From assembly GCA_949915905.1 (NCBI GenBank), contig CATLEQ010000005.1, positions 1 through 39,639 of the forward strand: DNA of 39,639 nucleotides, read 5' to 3'. Each line of letters starts with the position of its first letter. Position 1 is the stretch's first letter. This DNA comes from an uncultured Lachnospiraceae bacterium. Lineage in GTDB: Bacteria; Bacillota; Clostridia; Lachnospirales; Lachnospiraceae. The translations under genes were made by a program, and so were the position numbers. Below the pieces are notes generated by a model that saw only the letters and a program-made list of their open reading frames with translations, did not search any database and was not told the origin of the DNA. Below are positions 1-9,256 of the stretch, piece by piece.

Positions 1-1056
1 TTCCTGACTCGCCTGCGAGCCGGCCGCCATCCAAATTCGTCCAAAATTCAATATCGAGTCCGTATTGGCCGTGTCCACTCCCGCCAAAACCGCGTCCACC
101 GCGAAAAATACAATGGTTCCACCAAGCAAGGACAGAAGTGCCGCATGTTTCCGTTTCAATATCCGGAGCAAAATATAGAGAAGCATTGCCACGATTGCCC
201 CGATGAATCCATAAACCACCAGCTTCCTTCCGCTGGAAAATGCCGTAAATCCGTTAATCAGCGTAACGTACTGCGACTTTCCCGCACCCACCGCGACCTC
301 CGTGGTGGACACGATTCCGCTCATTTTCAATGCCGTGTAGGCGAAAATCAATCCCACCGCCACCGGCAACCCTTTTCTGACCGCTTGCGGCATCGCCTTG
401 TAAAAAAACGCCCGAGCGTCCGGAACCGCGGCAGCCACCGTGTAAATCACCGCGGCGATAAAATTGACGAACAACAAATTTTCATAAGTAAGCCCCGCCC
501 CGGTTCCCACCAGACAGAGCAGTGAGCTACAAAGACCCATCAGCGAAAGCTGGGTGAACGGCAATTTTGCCACCAGCCCAATCAAAAGGCTGCCGACAAT
601 CGCCACCAGTATCGAACCCGCATAAATTTGCGCGTAAGTGAGGGACACCGCGATGTTGGTCGCATTCGCCGGGGAGGAAACCAACGTTACCTCGCCGTTT
701 ATCGCGTTCGCCACCACCTGCATGTTCATAAAAATCACGCAGATGGACAAGAAAAACATGATGATTCCCGCCGTGATTTCCCCTCCCAGCGTGCCGCCCC
801 GATCCAAATGATGGAAATAACGGTTCAACGCCAGCGAAATCCCGCTTGGTCCCCTCTCTTCAAACTCCTCGTCTTCCTCTTCCTCATCCATGTCTTCCTC
901 GTCATGCCCGCCGTCCACGTCTTCCTTCTCCTCGGCTTCATCCAAATCCCGCCGCTCCTTTGCCGCCGTTGCACGCGCTTTGCCACTCTCCGTCCCAACT
1001 TCGACTTGTTCCCAGACCTCGTCCATTTCCTCTCTCTTCATTACATTCTCATCCAT
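1..1056 (-). CDS. AzgA/NCS2-like nucleobase permease with acidic N-terminal extension (3' end beyond left edge)
   Basis: Read from the reverse complement: MDENVMKREEMDEVWEQVEVGTESGK...DEEDMDEEEEDEEFEERGPSGISLALNRYFHHLDRGGTLGGEITAGIIMFFLSICVIFMN...; open to the left edge, so absent from the complete-ORF track. NRYF..L..RG.....EI.AGI..FF resembles AzgA-type permeases. Confidence 0.7.
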   Translation of the reverse strand, partial: MDENVMKREEMDEVWEQVEVGTESGKARATAAKERRDLDEAEEKEDVDGGHDEEDMDEEEEDEEFEERGPSGISLALNRYFHHLDRGGTLGGEITAGIIMFFLSICVIFMNMQVVANAINGEVTLVSSPANATNIAVSLTYAQIYAGSILVAIVGSLLIGLVAKLPFTQLSLMGLCSSLLCLVGTGAGLTYENLLFVNFIAAVIYTVAAAVPDARAFFYKAMPQAVRKGLPVAVGLIFAYTALKMSGIVSTTEVAVGAGKSQYVTLINGFTAFSSGRKLVVYGFIGAIVAMLLYILLRILKRKHAALLSLLGGTIVFFAVDAVLAGVDTANTDSILNFGRIWMAAGSQASQE

Positions 1057-1104
1057 AAAACGTCATCTCCCATTATTTGATATAAGAGCATCCATTAAGA
1101 AACA

Positions 1105-1135
1105 ATAGGGGTCAAAATTATCTTTGACCCCCTAT
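1105..1135 (-). terminator. Hairpin downstream of the 1212-2534 lipoprotein gene
   Basis: ATAGGGGTCAAA / TTTGACCCCCTAT inverted repeat. Confidence 0.5.
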
Positions 1136-1211
1136 CGCCTACTAACCTTTACGCACTTCGTGCTCCTTCTTTCCACGCCAGTTTCAGGTTGACCTCCTCA
1201 GTCTGGTTCCA

Positions 1212-2534
1212 TCAGCCCGGTCCCATCGGACCGCCCGGGAATCCTCCCATGCCGGATGAAGCCGCCAGGTCAAACACCTCGCCATTCAAGGAAAGCCCTT
1301 CCGCAATCAGATTATAATTCGGCGTTGACGAACCACCGCCTGGTTCCATTGGACCGCCCGGGAATCCTCCCATGCCGCCTTCGGACTTCTCCACCTTCGC
1401 GGTCACGCCGTCCAGCACCGCCGCGTCCGCGTCCGACTCGGCCGTGGTAAACGTAATCGTCGTCCCGTCCGGATACGTATTGACTTCATCTTCCATAGCG
1501 GCTTGCGCGCTCGCCCCGTAGGTGCCGCTCTCTCTCAATACGACTACGCTGTTTATCGTACCCGTCAATTCATAAATGTCTTCTCCATCCGCATTCTTTC
1601 CCAGCGTGACGGCAACCGTCATGTCACCTGCCGTTGCCGAACCCTTGGTATCATACGTCGTGGCAAATGACTGCTCCGCCGTCTTTGTCGCCATATAAGC
1701 TTCCGCGGACGCGTCTTGAATCGTATCGCCGTCGCCAACCGCGGTCACCGTCACGGTATAATCCTTGGCAGAGTCCAGCTTGGCCGTTCCCGCATAAGTA
1801 TTGTGATTGAAAGAAAACGACTTGTTCGGTCCATTTACGGAATTGGTGTAAGAGAAGTCCTCCAATTCAAACGTGTCCACGACATTTCCGCCTTCCTTCA
1901 CCTCGAACTTCATCTTGGTCGGCATACCGGTCGCCGTCAGGCAGTTCAAATAATAACTGGATGGCGCCGTCACCTCCATGCATCCCGCGTCATTGATTTC
2001 CGCCGTGAATCCGGTAGGCTCCGCCAACGTGCCGCCAATCACGAATTCATAATACGCCGTCTGCGGATCCGTCAGCTCCGTGTTGGAGTTTGCCATCGCC
2101 TGCAAAACATAATGTCCCGGAGCCAGATCTTCCATCTTCATCACCGCGCCAACCGTAGTCGCCGAAGAGGAATATTCACGAAACGTAATTGAACCGTCCA
2201 CCTTGCCGTCGCTGTCCGTATCCGCCACGCCGGAGGCCGAACCGGACTGCTCCGACCACAGATAATACGATTTCCCGTCCGCGATTTCCGTCAACGTCGC
2301 CCCGTTGATGCTAAGCAACGCCTCGCCCGTCGTGTCATTTAAAACCTTGCAAACGCCCACCGTATAAGTATCCGCATCCTTCACCGCTTCAAACGCGAAC
2401 GTACCGTCCGTCGTGTCAAATGTCAACCCTTTCGGGGCGGTGGAAGAACCACCGCACCCGGTCAGGGACGTCATCATTGCACCGCTCAAAGTAAGCGCCA
2501 TTGCCAATGCAATTGCCTTATTCCTTTTTTTCAT
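1212..2534 (-). CDS. Secreted lipoprotein with Fn3-like segments and duplicated GMGGFPGGPM tail motif
   Basis: Lipobox signal peptide (ALTLSGAMMTSLTGCGGSS); two Fn3-like stretches; GMGGFPGGPMEPGGG and GMGGFPGGPMGPG at the C-terminus. Confidence 0.7.
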   Translation of the reverse strand: MKKRNKAIALAMALTLSGAMMTSLTGCGGSSTAPKGLTFDTTDGTFAFEAVKDADTYTVGVCKVLNDTTGEALLSINGATLTEIADGKSYYLWSEQSGSASGVADTDSDGKVDGSITFREYSSSATTVGAVMKMEDLAPGHYVLQAMANSNTELTDPQTAYYEFVIGGTLAEPTGFTAEINDAGCMEVTAPSSYYLNCLTATGMPTKMKFEVKEGGNVVDTFELEDFSYTNSVNGPNKSFSFNHNTYAGTAKLDSAKDYTVTVTAVGDGDTIQDASAEAYMATKTAEQSFATTYDTKGSATAGDMTVAVTLGKNADGEDIYELTGTINSVVVLRESGTYGASAQAAMEDEVNTYPDGTTITFTTAESDADAAVLDGVTAKVEKSEGGMGGFPGGPMEPGGGSSTPNYNLIAEGLSLNGEVFDLAASSGMGGFPGGPMGPG

Positions 2535-2550
2535 TTTCCATTTCCCCCTT

Positions 2551-5500
2551 TCATGCTTTCGGTTTCGATTGCTTTTTTCCTGGCCTCAACATCACAACCG
2601 CCACAATCACCGCCACCAGCAACAGAATCACGTCAACCACCACGATAATGAGAATCGGAACCGTCGTGTTGGTCGTAGTCGTTGTCACCGCGTTCAGCTT
2701 GTCAATATTGTGGCTGTACTGGTACAGCGCGTTACGTCCGATATTGTGAATCATGAACTTCGCATAATTCGTCGCGCCCGAGCCGTCCGTGCCAATCGTC
2801 GTGTAAACCGAGTTCGCCGACAAGTCGCCACTGCCGAGGATGCCGCCCTCCGTACCAATCGTCCAGAAGGAATAGTTATTGTACACGTCGCTGGCAGAAC
2901 CATCACCGTCCGTAATCAACATGCCGTGCCATCCCCATTCGTCGCGGGTCATCGTCTGATAAAATCCGGAATGCGCCCATGCCATGCCCATGCTGTTCAA
3001 GGAGCCCATGATGCCGTCCGCATCGAAGAACTTACAGCAAATCTCATATGGCTTCGCGTAAATCGCACGGATGGACATCTCGTCCGCCCAGGTATTGACG
3101 CCGCCACGGTTCGTATCCGAATCATTCAACGCATAATGCTTGATAAATACGTGCATTCCGGTGGACTGCAAGCCTTGTACCACATGTCCGCCAATCATGC
3201 CGGAAATGAATCCGTCCTCCGAATAATACTCGAAATCACGTCCGCCGAACGGAGTCCTGTGAATATTCATGGCCGGTGCGTAGCAGTACGGCGTATTGTT
3301 CAACAAATCCTGATGTCCGTAGGCGATGCCTTCCTGCTCCGCCAGATCCACGTTCCAGGTCGCGGCGATGATGACCGCGCACGGCCACCACGTACAGTCG
3401 GCGTTCTGTGCGTTTCCCGCCTCGCCGGGGCCGTCCACCGCCAGGGCAAATTCCTTGCCGACGGATTCTGCCGCATAGCAGTGCCATCCATTTTCACCCA
3501 TCAAGTCGTCCGCCTCTTTGAAGCTTAACATGTTGGCCAATTTATCCCAGCGAACATCGTCTGACGGAACGTTTGCCATGTGCTCGCACTGCAAAAGCGT
3601 CGCCGCTCCGTCCGCTCCCGCCTCGGACTCGCTGTCATAAATCTTTACATACCCGTCAGAATCCTTGACCGTCTCGCCCTCGGAATCCAGTGCCACATAA
3701 TAGGTTGCACTCCACTCGATTGTCAGTCCGCTGTCCGCCGTCAAATAGCTTTCATCCGATGTCAATAAACCGTCTCTCGTATATTTCTCATTGATATAGG
3801 TGTCATTTCCATAACCGTATAACGTCTTGGTCGTCCCGCCGTCACCAAAGGAAACGCCATTCGCCAAAATGCTGCCATAATCATACTCCATGCCTTCGGA
3901 AATGCCGTCCGAGCCTTCCAGACTCTGCGGCGTCATCTCAATCGCCGTCGCCACGTTTTCCGCGGCCGCCCTCTGTCCGGCCGTCATTCCCGTCACCACC
4001 GGGGTCGTTCCCGTGCCGTCCGCCGACCACACGTAACCGTTTCCACTATATTTGCCCACGCAGTCATCCGACTGGTACGACATGATTTCTACCATGCCCG
4101 CGGCAAAATCACTTCTCGACAGATAACCAAGCTCGTACGTCCCCGACGCTCCGCCGTTAACCAGCATCGTGCCGTCGCCCGCCGTAATGTCGTTCATGGC
4201 GTTCGTCGCGACAATGCCCTCGGTATTGGTCACGCCGTTTTCCGTCATCACGCGCGCGCCCTCGCCATCCTCGCTATAAATCAGGGAAGAGGCAAGCGTC
4301 GCTGAAACGGAATCATAATCCACGCCATATTCCTCCTCGTCCGCCCATCCATGCGCATTCGGAGAGACGTGGAAAATGTATTCGCCGCTCTCCAATACGT
4401 AGCATCCCTGGCCAAACTCGTCAAACGTCGCCAACGCGTCGGTGGAAAATGCAATCGTCACTTCCTCGGACTCACCGGGCGCAAGTTCTCCCGTCTTTCC
4501 AAAGCCCATCAGTTCCACCTGAGGCTTCTCCAGGCCGATGCCGGAAAGTCCCAGGGAAGAATCCTGGTTGTACGGGGCTTCCATGTAAAGCTGTACCACG
4601 CTCTTGCCCGCCACGTCGCCGGTATTCGTCACCTTCACGGTCACGGAGTTTTCCCCGTGCGATGCAAGCTTCACGTCAGAGGCGGTAATTTCCTGCGAAA
4701 ACGTCGTGTAGGACAAACCATAGCCGAACGGGAATTGCACCACCTCGTTATATCCCGAATATGTAGCCTGCGGTCCTGCCGCCTTTTGCTCCTCATAGCT
4801 TCCATTTATGTCCACGTCCGAATAATATTTTCCTTCAGAAATGTTGCCCTTGAACTTCGTACTCGTAAACTCCGCGCTGTCAAAATACCCGGCTTTATCC
4901 GCCGTCTCATAATAACGGTATCCCACGTAAATGCCCTCGTTGTACTGGTAGTACTTATTCTTCGACTGCAGGCTGACGTTCGAATACGTCTGGTCGTTCG
5001 CCGAATAGAACGTCGGGTTCGTGCTCATGTCATACGTCCAGGTATCCACCACGTGTCCGGACGGATTGACCGCGCCGCTCAAAATATTGGCCACGCCATA
5101 CATTCCCGCCTCGCCCGGATGCCCGATCCAAAGCACCGCGCTCACGTTGTAGGCCGAATTATTGACGAAGCCGCACTCCATCGGCACCGCCGAATTGACC
5201 AGGACGACCGTCTTTTCAAACTTCTGCGCGCAGAATTCGAGCAAGTCCTTCTCGTCGTCCGTCAATTCCAGATAGCATCTACCGGTCGTCGTGTCCATGT
5301 TGCCATCGTAATCAAGGGACGGGGACGCGCCCTCCGCGCCGGAACGGCCAAACGTCACGATTGCCACGTCCTTATATTCACCAATCACGTCATCCGTCAC
5401 GAACTCCTCATATGTGTCAATCGTAAACTCGTGTACCTGCGAATAATCCGTCCAGCTAAACTCCGTCGCCGGGTCACCGCTCGCCAGGTACTCGGCGTTG

Positions 5501-5985
5501 ACGGATCCGTTGTGCGTGTCAATCCCGTCACCCAGCGCGTTGTCCAGCCACGTCCACGCCTCTTTGTTATAATCGATTCCGGCATTGTCAAACGCCTTGT
5601 CCATCATGGCCGTATTGCTGTCGTCACGGCCTCCGGCGGAACCCGTTCCGCCCTGCACGTAATTGTGGGAGCAGGCACCCAATATCGTCACCTTGCTTCC
5701 CGACAACGGAAGGGTGTTGTCTTCATTGTAAAGAAGCGTCGCGCCTTCCTCCTCCAACTGGGTCGCCACCTGCGTGCCCTCGGCCAACGTGTAGGCCCTG
5801 TCCACGTTCTTCATCGTCGTCGTACTGAATTTCTTCGCGATGTCGTTGAAGAACACGCCCATGCAGGCATTAAACACCACCGCCACCAAGGCGATGACCG
5901 CAATCACGATTTTCCCGGTCTTGGCCAGGTTCGCCGCTTTTGCCGCTTTCTGGGACTTGCCCTTCTGGTTCTTTTTTGCTTCCAT
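2551..5985 (-). CDS. Glycoside hydrolase family 3, permuted (GH3_C-Fn3-GH3_N order), TM segment at both ends
   Basis: N-terminal TM (IVIAVIALVAVVFNACMGVFF); GH3_C-like part first (TQLEEEGATLLYNEDNTLPL; GHPGEAGMYGVANILSGAVNPSGHVVDTW); Fn3-like part; then GH3_N-like part (PYCYAPAMNIHRTPFGGRDFEYYSEDGFISG; KHYALNDSDTNRGGVNTWADEMSIRAIYAKPYE; LITDGDG); C-terminal TM plus basic tail. Confidence 0.85.
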   Translation of the reverse strand: MEAKKNQKGKSQKAAKAANLAKTGKIVIAVIALVAVVFNACMGVFFNDIAKKFSTTTMKNVDRAYTLAEGTQVATQLEEEGATLLYNEDNTLPLSGSKVTILGACSHNYVQGGTGSAGGRDDSNTAMMDKAFDNAGIDYNKEAWTWLDNALGDGIDTHNGSVNAEYLASGDPATEFSWTDYSQVHEFTIDTYEEFVTDDVIGEYKDVAIVTFGRSGAEGASPSLDYDGNMDTTTGRCYLELTDDEKDLLEFCAQKFEKTVVLVNSAVPMECGFVNNSAYNVSAVLWIGHPGEAGMYGVANILSGAVNPSGHVVDTWTYDMSTNPTFYSANDQTYSNVSLQSKNKYYQYNEGIYVGYRYYETADKAGYFDSAEFTSTKFKGNISEGKYYSDVDINGSYEEQKAAGPQATYSGYNEVVQFPFGYGLSYTTFSQEITASDVKLASHGENSVTVKVTNTGDVAGKSVVQLYMEAPYNQDSSLGLSGIGLEKPQVELMGFGKTGELAPGESEEVTIAFSTDALATFDEFGQGCYVLESGEYIFHVSPNAHGWADEEEYGVDYDSVSATLASSLIYSEDGEGARVMTENGVTNTEGIVATNAMNDITAGDGTMLVNGGASGTYELGYLSRSDFAAGMVEIMSYQSDDCVGKYSGNGYVWSADGTGTTPVVTGMTAGQRAAAENVATAIEMTPQSLEGSDGISEGMEYDYGSILANGVSFGDGGTTKTLYGYGNDTYINEKYTRDGLLTSDESYLTADSGLTIEWSATYYVALDSEGETVKDSDGYVKIYDSESEAGADGAATLLQCEHMANVPSDDVRWDKLANMLSFKEADDLMGENGWHCYAAESVGKEFALAVDGPGEAGNAQNADCTWWPCAVIIAATWNVDLAEQEGIAYGHQDLLNNTPYCYAPAMNIHRTPFGGRDFEYYSEDGFISGMIGGHVVQGLQSTGMHVFIKHYALNDSDTNRGGVNTWADEMSIRAIYAKPYEICCKFFDADGIMGSLNSMGMAWAHSGFYQTMTRDEWGWHGMLITDGDGSASDVYNNYSFWTIGTEGGILGSGDLSANSVYTTIGTDGSGATNYAKFMIHNIGRNALYQYSHNIDKLNAVTTTTTNTTVPILIIVVVDVILLLVAVIVAVVMLRPGKKQSKPKA

Positions 5986-6117
5986 TCATTTTTCCTCCTT
6001 TTGGAATTTTTTACCGCGCAAGACGGCGGCTTCCATTTGCCATGCAAGCTTTTCCTGCCGCCCTGCCCGAGTCCATGCCCCTAATTTAGCACAAAAAAAT
6101 ACCAAGCCTGCCCTTTT

Positions 6118-6150
6118 GACAAGTTTGGTATCTTTTTCGACAAGATTGGT
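6118..6150 (-). promoter_or_regulatory. Candidate LytTR-type direct repeat upstream of the GH3 gene
   Basis: gacaagtttggt (6118-6129) and gacaagattggt (6139-6150), 11/12 identical, 21-bp start-to-start spacing. Confidence 0.4.
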
Positions 6151-6151
6151 T

Positions 6152-6233
6152 ATCCCACCGGCAACATGATTTGCAGTTCGAACGCCTCGTTCATCCCGCC
6201 GGCAACATGATTTGCAGCTCGAACGCCCCTTTC
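6152..6233. repeat. 41-bp imperfect tandem duplication at the 3' end of the histidine kinase gene
   Basis: atcccaccggcaacatgatttgcagttcgaacgcctcgttc followed directly by atcccgccggcaacatgatttgcagctcgaacgcccctttc. Confidence 0.9.
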
Positions 6234-7540
6234 GCGCGCTGGCAATGCATCTGCCCGCCATATTTTTCCACCGTGTAGCGTATGCTCTTCAGTCCGAACC
6301 CGTGGTATCCCTTTCCGCCCGCCCCGTCCTTGGTCGTCTGCGGCAGTCCGTCCACGAACGTCATGTCGTCCTCGCACGGATTTTTGACACGGATGACGAC
6401 GAATTCCTTCTCGCGGAATACCGTGACCTTGATGATGCGCTTGTCCGTCTCCTTTAGTTTCATCAGGTACTCCATCGCATTGTCGAGCGCGTTGCCAAAA
6501 ATCGTGTACAAATCCACGTTTCCCATAAATTCCAATGCCGCCGCGTCCGCCATGCACACCAGCTTAATCTGGTTCGCCTCGCAATGCAGGCTCTTCTCCG
6601 TGAGCACCGTGTCCAATGCCGCGTTGCCCGTGCGGATGGCCGAATCGTAAATCATCACGGCCTCCTCAAGCTCCTTTAACTGCGCGTCCCGCTCCTTCCC
6701 GTCCTCCAGCGTGCGAAGTACCGCCATCTGATATTTGAGGTCGTGGCACTTGCGGTTAATCAGGCTGATATTTTCCTGCGAGACGCGATACTGCTCCTGC
6801 TGCCATTCCCACAGCCCCTGAATCATGTCTCGCTCCTGCTCCGCCCACTGCTGCTTTTCAATACTATTCTGCATATATAAAAAGAAAAGGCATCCCACAC
6901 CAGCCACGAGCCGAAATCCCGTCACGATATTTGAACTTCCCTGGGAGTTATTACCCACCATCCAGAACACGAACTGATAATTCGCCAAAACCGTATAGAC
7001 ACAAACAATCATCGCCGACATCAAAATCTTCTGCCGCCCCACGTGGTAATGGTCGCCCCGAAGCAATTGCGGCCCCAGATGGTAACAAATCAGGTAAACC
7101 ACCAAGCAAACGGCCGCCATATAAAGCAACGGAGTCAACGGAAACCGCCGCACCCCCTCGAAACGCTCCATTATCATGTTGGACAAGGGCATCACGGTCT
7201 GCGTTACGACTTCGGTGATGATGTAAGACCATAGTGAGCAATACAACGCCTCCCTGCGGCTCATTTCCAATATCAGGTGGGCGAACCCTCCCGCCGCCAA
7301 AAAGCAGACCGGTGCCTCGAGAGCCGTGGACGGCGTGTCAAAATCCACGAACAGAAAATCAAACACTTGGATTAATGCCACCACGAGGATCGCCGCCAGA
7401 ATATTTCGCAACGGGCGCCCCCGCCACTCGCTTCCCTTCACCGCGGCAAACGCCACCACGCAGGCCAGCTCGCAAATACTCATAAAAAGAATCGGACCAT
7501 CGAATATCTCCCTTATCATCACACCGCCTCCTCTCCACAT
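6191..7540 (-). CDS. GHKL-family sensor histidine kinase (AgrC/NatK-like)
   Basis: N-terminal multi-TM region, NRKCHDLKYQMAVLR H-box-like segment, NALDNAMEYL N-box, KGYHGFGLKSIRYTVEKYGG G-box. Confidence 0.85.
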   Translation of the reverse strand: MWRGGGVMIREIFDGPILFMSICELACVVAFAAVKGSEWRGRPLRNILAAILVVALIQVFDFLFVDFDTPSTALEAPVCFLAAGGFAHLILEMSRREALYCSLWSYIITEVVTQTVMPLSNMIMERFEGVRRFPLTPLLYMAAVCLVVYLICYHLGPQLLRGDHYHVGRQKILMSAMIVCVYTVLANYQFVFWMVGNNSQGSSNIVTGFRLVAGVGCLFFLYMQNSIEKQQWAEQERDMIQGLWEWQQEQYRVSQENISLINRKCHDLKYQMAVLRTLEDGKERDAQLKELEEAVMIYDSAIRTGNAALDTVLTEKSLHCEANQIKLVCMADAAALEFMGNVDLYTIFGNALDNAMEYLMKLKETDKRIIKVTVFREKEFVVIRVKNPCEDDMTFVDGLPQTTKDGAGGKGYHGFGLKSIRYTVEKYGGQMHCQRAKGAFELQIMLPAG

Positions 7541-7555
7541 CTCTCATCGCCACCG

Positions 7556-8290
7556 TCACGCCGCACCTCCTCCCAGGTAACTCGTCAGCGCGAGCATGAA
7601 CGCCTTGCGCTTCTGGCGGCTGACCGGCACCCGTTCGCCGCCTACCACCACCGTCTCCTGCTCCATGGACGAAACCTGCGACAAATTGATCAGGAAGCTC
7701 ACGTGGCACCGCTCAAAAAAATACCCCCGCAGCTTTTGCTCCATGTTCTTCATACTTTCCCGCATGACGAATACGCCCGCCCTGGTATGGACGTGCAAAA
7801 TGTGCGCCTGGCTCTCCACAAAGTAAATTTCGTTCACATGCACCTTCCGCAACCCGTCTTCCGCCGGCAAAAGCACCGCGTCGTCCACCCGCTTCGCCAA
7901 TTCCTCCACCGCGTCATCCAATTCAAAGGCAAACGCATGATAACTAAGCGGCTTCAAAATATAGGATCGCGCGCGCACGCGGTATCCCTTGATGGCATAC
8001 TGCGCCATGCTGGTGATGAAAATAATCATCACGTCCTTGTCCACGCGCCGCACCTGCTCTGCCGCCGTCATCCCGTCCATCCCCGGCATCTCGATATCCA
8101 TCAGCAGAATGTCGTAAACCGGCTGGTAATCAAACATCAACTCGTTTCCATTCCGAAACACGTCCAACGAAAACGACACCGACCGCTCCCTGCCAAACCG
8201 CTCCAGATGCGACTTGACGCATCGGATGTCGTCGTCACGGTCCTCCACGATTGCAACCTTAATCATACCCTTTTTCCTCATAACGAACAC
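7556..8290 (-). CDS. LytTR-family response regulator
   Basis: Receiver (MIKVAIVEDRDDD...ILLMDIEMPGMDG...ILKPL) plus C-terminal LytTR-like domain (RKVHVNEIYFVESQAHILHVHTRAGVFVMRESMKNMEQKL...CHVSFLINLSQV); probable start at MIKVAIV (~8266). Confidence 0.9.
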   Translation of the reverse strand: MFVMRKKGMIKVAIVEDRDDDIRCVKSHLERFGRERSVSFSLDVFRNGNELMFDYQPVYDILLMDIEMPGMDGMTAAEQVRRVDKDVMIIFITSMAQYAIKGYRVRARSYILKPLSYHAFAFELDDAVEELAKRVDDAVLLPAEDGLRKVHVNEIYFVESQAHILHVHTRAGVFVMRESMKNMEQKLRGYFFERCHVSFLINLSQVSSMEQETVVVGGERVPVSRQKRKAFMLALTSYLGGGAA

Positions 8291-8353
8291 TTGCTTTTCT
8301 GTCCCGCCCTCCCATTTAACTCGAGAGAGGGGGCATTTTCTCCCAATTCCTTT

Positions 8354-9256
8354 TTAATGTGTAACCGTGGCAAAATAAGCATCCAGATATTCCTGCGCTT
8401 TCGTCTCGCTCACTTCAAAATTCTTCTGCAATTTGAGCCTAATCTTATCAACGGGAGTTCCGGATTCCATATTATCGGCAATTAGAATTCGGATACCCCT
8501 CTCAATGCCACATTTAAACCCATCTTCGCTACCAGTATGATATCCGTCTTCACGCCCATCTTCGTATATCATTTTCTCTCGTTCAAATATCTTCATATAC
8601 TCTATCGACACCTCCTTGTTATGTTTTACCTTCGTCACCATTTTGTGAATGTCCTTTAGCGTGTCGTTGCAGGCATTTTCCTCCTTGGAATCTTCCATAT
8701 AATGTAAAAGCTCACGGAGTTGCCTGGAGGGATTGCCCTTTTTACCCTTAGTATACAAAAACAGCGTTTCGGCACCATCGTCATAGGGCATGTCGGGTAA
8801 TTCCTCGCACCGATTCCGAATCGTATACACCATGTGGTCGTATCCAAACGGATCATACGGCATCATGAGGATGACCACCACCCGTTTCAGATTCTCATAC
8901 TCTTCCCCCGATTTAAGACATTCCTGATCCAATACCGCGTGGTAAAATCTCGCCCTTTGCGGGAGAAATTTTCTCTGTTCGGTCTTGACGCTCTTATCCG
9001 GTTCAAAATCAAACAACGTACCCCTTAGTTCCTTTTCCTCTTCTTCGATGTAAACATCAAGGCGCGCCCCGTGCATGTCCACGTCCGCCCCATAATACAC
9101 CTTCTGCGGGACGATTTTCACCCGTTTCAGTTCCACGCCGAGGATGACGCTAATCAATTGCCTGCAAAATTGTTCGCCCATTCCCGGATAGGTGACCAGT
9201 TTTCCAAACAAAAAGTCATCCAATAGATTCAATTCCTGCAATTTTCGCCTCATCAT
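8354..9256 (-). CDS. Rpn-family PD-(D/E)XK nuclease/transposase-like protein
   Basis: MMRRKLQELNLLDDFLFGKLV...GARLDVYIEEEEKELRGTLFDFEPDKS...; C-terminal EDGREDGYHTGSEDGFKCGIERGI and YLDAYF tail typical of this family. Confidence 0.8.
   Translation of the reverse strand: MMRRKLQELNLLDDFLFGKLVTYPGMGEQFCRQLISVILGVELKRVKIVPQKVYYGADVDMHGARLDVYIEEEEKELRGTLFDFEPDKSVKTEQRKFLPQRARFYHAVLDQECLKSGEEYENLKRVVVILMMPYDPFGYDHMVYTIRNRCEELPDMPYDDGAETLFLYTKGKKGNPSRQLRELLHYMEDSKEENACNDTLKDIHKMVTKVKHNKEVSIEYMKIFEREKMIYEDGREDGYHTGSEDGFKCGIERGIRILIADNMESGTPVDKIRLKLQKNFEVSETKAQEYLDAYFATVTH

Noticed and set aside
4351-6084. 577-aa plus-strand ORF opposite the GH3 gene (and similar long plus ORFs, e.g. 2413-3528, 29413-30300, 30841-32022)
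   Set aside because: Arg/His/Val-rich antisense shadow of clearly coding minus-strand genes; no recognisable domain or RBS.
8354-9256. Rpn genes as intact transposons
   Set aside because: No terminal inverted repeats or target-site duplications could be seen around either Rpn gene.
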